Shown piece by piece: positions 6,379 to 9,298 of a DNA stretch of 9,298 bases. The position numbers were made by a program, and so were the translations under genes. This stretch comes from Acidobacteriota bacterium (GTDB lineage Bacteria > Acidobacteriota > UBA890), in NCBI GenBank assembly GCA_030609765.1, contig JAUWTE010000094.1:1-9298 (forward strand), written 5' to 3'. Every line of letters begins with the position of its first letter. Within the stretch, counting starts at the first letter, position 1. A model generated the notes under the pieces. It was given only the letters and a program-made list of their open reading frames with translations, had not been told where the DNA came from and did no database searches.

Positions 6379-6486
6379 ATGGCTAGCAAGAAGAAGCTGC
6401 GATCGATCGCTTCCGAGTTCCGTGAGTTCTGTAAAGCCAATGCCGACGAGCAGCGCGCGCGGGAGCTTACCCACGGAGCCGCCTGA
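6379..6486 (+). pseudogene. Truncated 5' fragment of a gene, possibly AlkD-like DNA alkylation repair
   Basis: The ATG at 6379 opens a 35-residue frame beginning MASKKKLRSIASEFREFCKA and continuing NADE, then runs into the 3' end of the opposite-strand nucleotidyltransferase gene and stops at TGA 6484-6486. The first 24 or so residues look like a real lysine-rich, helical N-terminus. The pattern 'I-x-E-hydrophobic-R-x-FC-x-AN-A' resembles N-termini of AlkD-type HEAT-repeat DNA glycosylases, from memory only, so the family name is tentative. Residues after about 25 probably come from the neighbouring module. The body of the gene (normally 200 residues or more in that family) is absent, which suggests the toxin-antitoxin modules replaced it. 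An intact small protein of 35 residues is the alternative. Confidence 0.4.
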
Positions 6487-6928
6487 TCTCCTCCAGTACT
6501 TCGATGTCGGCTGCATCCTGGAGCCGTCCGGTGCGCTTCGACGCAATGAGATCATCAATGGAAGCCGTCGGAATCTCCACGCCCTCGAGCGCGAACGTCG
6601 TCGCGTTCGAGATGGCCTCGGGATAGTGCACCGAGCAAGCTACCGTCAGGAGGTCCACTCGCGGCGAGTCGCCAATGATCGTGACCGGCTTCGCGATAAC
6701 GGTGCTGGCGAGCCACTCCTTGGCGAACCCGAAACCGCTCCGCGATAGCGCCGCCAGCACGCGCTCGGCGTTCTCCTGCGTTGCCTCGATCAGGATGTCG
6801 ATATCGCGTGTCGCGCGTGTAGTGCCCCAGAGCTGCATGGCCGATGCCCCGACGAGTACGTACCGCGCGCCCTCCTCGTTGAGAAGCGCGCAAACTTTAG
6901 CCAGCTGGGTACGGTACGTCGTCACCAT
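6467..6928 (-). CDS. Nucleotidyltransferase toxin partner (AbiEii/MNT-like), second copy
   Basis: 153 residues from the ATG at 6928. Motifs: YVLVGASAMQLWG (23-35), where the usual GG is G27-A28; TRATRDIDILIE with metal-binding D42 and D44; and a third acid in RVDLLT (D92). The C-terminal K131-x3-R-x-x-D pattern followed by IEVLEEIRRL is the same tail signature as in the other nucleotidyltransferase of this window, but overall the two proteins are clearly divergent. Expected reaction: nucleotide transfer to tRNA or to its partner protein; the target is unknown. The ATG overlaps the upstream partner gene by seven bases (ATGGTGA); a GTG at 6925 giving a four-base overlap is the alternative, and a start at 6955 deep in the partner is less likely. 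It is the second gene of a two-gene operon with the ribbon-helix-helix protein. Confidence 0.82.
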   Translation of the reverse strand: MVTTYRTQLAKVCALLNEEGARYVLVGASAMQLWGTTRATRDIDILIEATQENAERVLAALSRSGFGFAKEWLASTVIAKPVTIIGDSPRVDLLTVACSVHYPEAISNATTFALEGVEIPTASIDDLIASKRTGRLQDAADIEVLEEIRRLRG

Positions 6929-7290
6929 GGGCGCACGGCCTCGCGACGTTGCCACTCGAGGTAGTCCTCGTAGCGATCGAATGTGAGCAACCGGTCGCGC
7001 GTGGGCGGGCGGCCGCGCGCCTCATCGACGAGCAGCTTACGCTCCGCCGCGTACACCCGCTCCTCCGGGGTGAGCCGCAGATCAGCTTCGAGCTGCGCGG
7101 CGCGCGAGGGACCGAGCCCCACGACATACTGCGCCTCTGGCTCCCGCACGCTGGCGACCCGTGGTGCCAGATACTGCCGCAGCGCTTCCACGAGTACCCA
7201 GCTCCGCGACCGATCCAGCGCACCCGCCTTGCGATCAGCCTCGACGATGAGGTCCTCGGGGATCGTATTGGAGATTCGTGACAAGGCCAT
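6922..7290 (-). CDS. Ribbon-helix-helix antitoxin with long C-terminal extension
   Basis: 122 residues. Residues 3-42 form a CopG-type ribbon-helix-helix (SRISNTIPEDLIVEADRKAG, then SRSWVLVEALRQYL), which binds DNA as a dimer. Residues 63-92 (RAAQLEADLRLTPEERVYAA and on) are a charged helical segment, and the C-terminus has LTFDRYEDYLEWQRREAV, a pattern I recognise from ribbon-helix-helix proteins encoded just before nucleotidyltransferases. It is about 40-50 residues longer than a plain CopG antitoxin. Likely role: autorepressor and neutraliser of the downstream nucleotidyltransferase. The start codon abuts a 9-bp inverted repeat and lies about as far from the predicted -10 as a leaderless transcript would require; no ribosome site is within range (GAGGAAG is some 17 bases away). 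Confidence 0.82.
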   Translation of the reverse strand: MALSRISNTIPEDLIVEADRKAGALDRSRSWVLVEALRQYLAPRVASVREPEAQYVVGLGPSRAAQLEADLRLTPEERVYAAERKLLVDEARGRPPTRDRLLTFDRYEDYLEWQRREAVRPW

Positions 7291-7327
7291 GATATGAGAT
7301 AGTAATACTTCCTCATATCACGAACAA
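7290..7327 (-). promoter_or_regulatory. Promoter and 9-bp inverted-repeat operator of the ribbon-helix-helix/nucleotidyltransferase module
   Basis: On the minus strand TTGTTC (7327-7322), a 17-bp spacer and TACTAT (7304-7299) form a good sigma-70-type promoter. A perfect inverted repeat TGATATGAG-N13-CTCATATCA (7290-7298 and 7312-7320) brackets the -10 and reaches the first base of the start codon. Transcription would begin at or next to the ATG at 7290, so the mRNA is probably leaderless. Repressor binding here would block the promoter; that the ribbon-helix-helix protein is the binder is inferred. Confidence 0.65.
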
Positions 7328-7330
7328 GCG

Positions 7331-7382
7331 TTGAGTTGATCGACTTGCTCGGTATACGATTCGATATATGAAACCTATATCG
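7331..7382 (+). promoter_or_regulatory. vapBC-type promoter and 7-bp inverted repeat over the start codon
   Basis: TTGAGT (7331-7336), a 16-bp spacer and TATACG (7353-7358) make a plausible promoter; TACGAT at 7355-7360 is an alternative -10. A perfect inverted repeat CGATATA-N7-TATATCG (7362-7368 and 7376-7382) straddles the ATG at 7368. With a start site about seven bases after the -10, the message would have almost no leader, and no ribosome site is visible. Confidence 0.55.
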
Positions 7383-7598
7383 GTTCATGTGTCCGAGGAT
7401 GACTACGAGGAGCTCAAGTCCATGGCCGCGCGCACCGGCAGACCCGTCGCCGAGCTCATTCGGCATGCGATGACCGAATACCTCGATCGGGAGCGCCGCG
7501 GGCGGAGCTCTGTACTCGAGCTACCCGCCCACGACAGCGGAGAGCTTCGTGAGCCCTGGACCCGTTCCGAGGTTCTTGACGAAATGCGCGAACGATGA
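7368..7598 (+). CDS. VapB-like ribbon-helix-helix antitoxin
   Basis: 76 residues, a typical length. The N-terminal half is a ribbon-helix-helix (ISVHVSEDDYEELKSMAART, then RPVAELIRHAMTEYLDRE, about 2-42), the DNA-binding dimer domain. The C-terminal tail (LREPWTRSEVLDEMRER) is the expected toxin-binding stretch. Its stop overlaps the toxin start as ATGA. It would neutralise the PIN toxin and, alone or in complex, repress the operon at the inverted repeat over its own start codon. Divergent from the other ribbon-helix-helix module 77 bp away, but the two antitoxins share little sequence. Confidence 0.85.
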   Translation: MKPISVHVSEDDYEELKSMAARTGRPVAELIRHAMTEYLDRERRGRSSVLELPAHDSGELREPWTRSEVLDEMRER

Positions 7599-8035
7599 GC
7601 CTGGGCATCGATACCGATGTGCTGGTGAGCTGGGCGATGCTCGGGGCGCCGCATCACGATGCCGCCCGGCGACTTCTCGAGACCGAAATCGGATCGCGGA
7701 ATGCCCCCATAGCGCTCACGCCGCAGGTCTTTTTCGAGTTCATCCACGTGGTGACGGATGCGCGCCGCTTCGTGCGGCCGATGGGGATGGATCAAGCCGT
7801 GTCGGTCGCCAGGGACCTGTGGGATGCGCCCGAAACGATCCGGGTCCTTCCCGGCCCGTCCATGCTCCACCGGGTGTTCGAGTTGCTCGAGTCACTGCAC
7901 CTTGGGCGCAAGCGCATCCTCGATACTGCGCTTGCGGTGACGCTCAACCAGGCAGGTGTTAACCGGCTGGCGACGTTCAATGGCAATGACTTCGCGGTCT
8001 TTTCGTTTCTGGAAGTCGTCGATCCGAGAGCGTGA
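7595..8035 (+). CDS. VapC-like PIN-domain ribonuclease toxin
   Basis: 146 residues. The PIN-domain acids are present: D6 in GIDTDVLVSW, E48 in TPQVFFEFIHVV, and D110 in RILDTALAVT, with N129/D132 in TFNGNDF completing the active site. Such toxins are Mg2+-dependent endoribonucleases that cut tRNA, rRNA or mRNA; the target is not predictable here. All key residues are intact, so it should be active. It follows the antitoxin with a four-base overlap, so translation is coupled. It ends 11 bp before the convergent sulfatase gene, with no terminator in between. Confidence 0.9.
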   Translation: MSLGIDTDVLVSWAMLGAPHHDAARRLLETEIGSRNAPIALTPQVFFEFIHVVTDARRFVRPMGMDQAVSVARDLWDAPETIRVLPGPSMLHRVFELLESLHLGRKRILDTALAVTLNQAGVNRLATFNGNDFAVFSFLEVVDPRA

Positions 8036-8046
8036 CGGTTCCTGTC

Positions 8047-9298
8047 TCACTGAGCCACGACCGGGATGGGGTCTTCATCTGGTACGGCGTACTGAGCGCG
8101 CAGCTCCGCTAGTCGCGATTCGAGATCGCCGCGCACCTCCGCATATTCCGGATTGTCGTAGACGCTCTGCAGCTCATCTGGGTCGGTCTCCAGATCGAAC
8201 AGCTCCCATTCGTCGATCAGGTAGTAGTGAATGAGCTTGTAGCGATCGGTGCGAATCCCGTAATGGCGCTGCACGGCGTGGACGCCGGGGAACTCGTAGT
8301 ACTGGTAATAGATCGCGTCGCGCCAGTCGGCGGGGCGCTCGCCTTTCAGAAGCGGCACCAAGCTGCGGCCCTGCATGTGCTCCGGCACCGGGACGCCCGC
8401 CATCTCCAGGAACGTCTCGGCGAAGTCGAGGTTCTGCACGAGATCGCTGTTCTCCGACCCCGGTGCGACCACACCCGGCCAGCGCACGATCAGTGGCATG
8501 CGCAGCGATTCCTCGTACATCCATCGTTTGTCATACCAGCCGTGCTCACCGAGGAAGAAGCCCTGGTCCGAGCTGTAGATGACCACCGTGTTGTCGGCGA
8601 GGCCGGACTCCTCGAGGAACGCGAGAAGCCGGCCGAGATTGTCGTCCACCGAGCGGATGGTGCGCAGGTAGTCCTGCAGGTATCGCTGATACTTCCATCG
8701 CACCAGGTCCCGGCCCGCGGGGGGTTCCTCGAAGAACGCCTCGTTCTTCGGGTCATAGGCCGCGTCCCAAGCGGCGAGCTGCTCGGGGGTCATACGCTCG
8801 CGGGTTCGCTCTACCGCATCGATCAGATCTTCGTCGGGCTTGAAGGAAGCGGGCCAAAGCTTGAGGTCGTAGGCGAAGCGCAGGTGCTCCTCGACGGACA
8901 TCTCCTGGTTCTGTGTTGCCGAGGTGCGTCCGGCATAGTCGTCAAAGAGCGTCGGTGGCTCAGGGATCTCCACATCGTCGTAGGTGGTGAGGTGCTCCGG
9001 CCCCGGACGCCACGCCCGGTGCGGTGCCTTGTGCTGGTACATCAGCATGAACGGCTGCGACGGGTCCCGGCCCTCTTCGAGCCAATCGAGGACGTCATCG
9101 GTAATCAGATCGGTCACGTAGCCGGTCTCTTGCACCGTGCCCTCGGGAGTGAGGAAGTCCGGGTTGTAGTACTGACCTTGTCCCGGCAACACCTTCCAGT
9201 GGTCGAACCCGACTGGGTCGCTCTTCAGGTGCCACTTGCCGACGATGGCCGTCTGGTAGCCGGCATCCTTGAGCAACTGCGGGAACGTGATCTGTGAC
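8047..9298 (-). CDS. S1-type sulfatase, N-terminus outside window
   Basis: The frame stays open to the window edge; the first complete codons read SQITFPQLLKDAGYQTAIVG before KWHL, a classic sulfatase stretch, so the real start lies beyond 9298 and an internal TTG at 9276 is not the start. About 416 residues are present. Visible: GKWHL (20-24), a histidine-lysine pair in YQHKAPHR (about 89-90), the metal-ligand motif YSSDQGFFLGEHGWYDKRWM (D244, Q245), SLRMPLIVRWPG, and a C-terminal subdomain with YGIRTDRYKLIHYY and ELFDLETDPDE typical of choline-sulfatase/iduronate- or glycan-sulfatase relatives. The formylglycine-forming Cys/Ser motif and any signal peptide are off the window. It would hydrolyse a sulfate ester, probably of a glycan, in the periplasm or outside. 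The substrate is not predictable from this part. Confidence 0.92.
   Translation of the reverse strand, partial: SQITFPQLLKDAGYQTAIVGKWHLKSDPVGFDHWKVLPGQGQYYNPDFLTPEGTVQETGYVTDLITDDVLDWLEEGRDPSQPFMLMYQHKAPHRAWRPGPEHLTTYDDVEIPEPPTLFDDYAGRTSATQNQEMSVEEHLRFAYDLKLWPASFKPDEDLIDAVERTRERMTPEQLAAWDAAYDPKNEAFFEEPPAGRDLVRWKYQRYLQDYLRTIRSVDDNLGRLLAFLEESGLADNTVVIYSSDQGFFLGEHGWYDKRWMYEESLRMPLIVRWPGVVAPGSENSDLVQNLDFAETFLEMAGVPVPEHMQGRSLVPLLKGERPADWRDAIYYQYYEFPGVHAVQRHYGIRTDRYKLIHYYLIDEWELFDLETDPDELQSVYDNPEYAEVRGDLESRLAELRAQYAVPDEDPIPVVAQ

Noticed and set aside
6929..6955. Upstream start (6955) for the second nucleotidyltransferase
   Set aside because: It would overlap the partner gene by over 30 bases and add residues unlike the family; 6928 gives the usual short overlap.
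8227..9297. Long plus-strand open frame opposite the sulfatase
   Set aside because: The minus-strand frame has unmistakable sulfatase motifs; the plus frame has none and reflects codon bias.

Overview
The window is high-GC bacterial DNA. Two gene families suggest Acidobacteriota or a close relative. One is a 901-residue duplicated FtsX/MacB-type permease of the 'acidobacterial duplicated orphan permease' (ADOP) kind, paired with a PadR repressor. The other is the C-terminus of a large BNR/VPS10-like beta-propeller protein of a type common in that phylum. Taxonomy is inferred from gene content only; there is no rRNA or tRNA.

Layout, left to right: the 3' end of the beta-propeller protein gene (1-729, +); a toxin-antitoxin-like pair made of a Phd/YefM-type antitoxin fused to a second helical segment and a MNT/AbiEii-type nucleotidyltransferase (879-1864, +), preceded by three GTAC palindromes spaced exactly 12 bp; a padR-ADOP operon (4954-1893, -) with a palindromic operator over its promoter; a 439-bp gene-free stretch with a run of ten C; an ECF-like sigma factor with a cysteine-containing C-terminal extension (5394-6338, +); a short orphan 5' gene fragment (6379-6486, +); a second nucleotidyltransferase pair whose partner is a ribbon-helix-helix protein (7290-6467, -); a divergent VapBC module (7368-8035, +); and the C-terminal part of an S1-type sulfatase (9298-8047, -), cut by the window end.

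Three two-gene modules of toxin-antitoxin type (two nucleotidyltransferase pairs and one VapBC) sit among housekeeping and accessory genes. In each, the DNA-binding antitoxin comes first, its stop overlaps the toxin start by a few bases, and inverted repeats lie at the promoter or start codon, so autoregulation and translational coupling are likely. The two modules at 6467-8035 are divergent from a shared 77-bp control region and abut a truncated gene, which suggests they arrived as an insertion downstream of the sigma factor.

The most unusual object is the 170-residue fused antitoxin at 879-1391. It joins a Phd/YefM DNA-binding domain, normally a partner of RelE/YoeB/Doc toxins, to a segment like the small proteins that normally stand alone before nucleotidyltransferases. 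It therefore looks like a hybrid module with a YefM-style operator but a nucleotidyltransferase effector. No CRISPR array, insertion sequence, tRNA or rRNA was seen.
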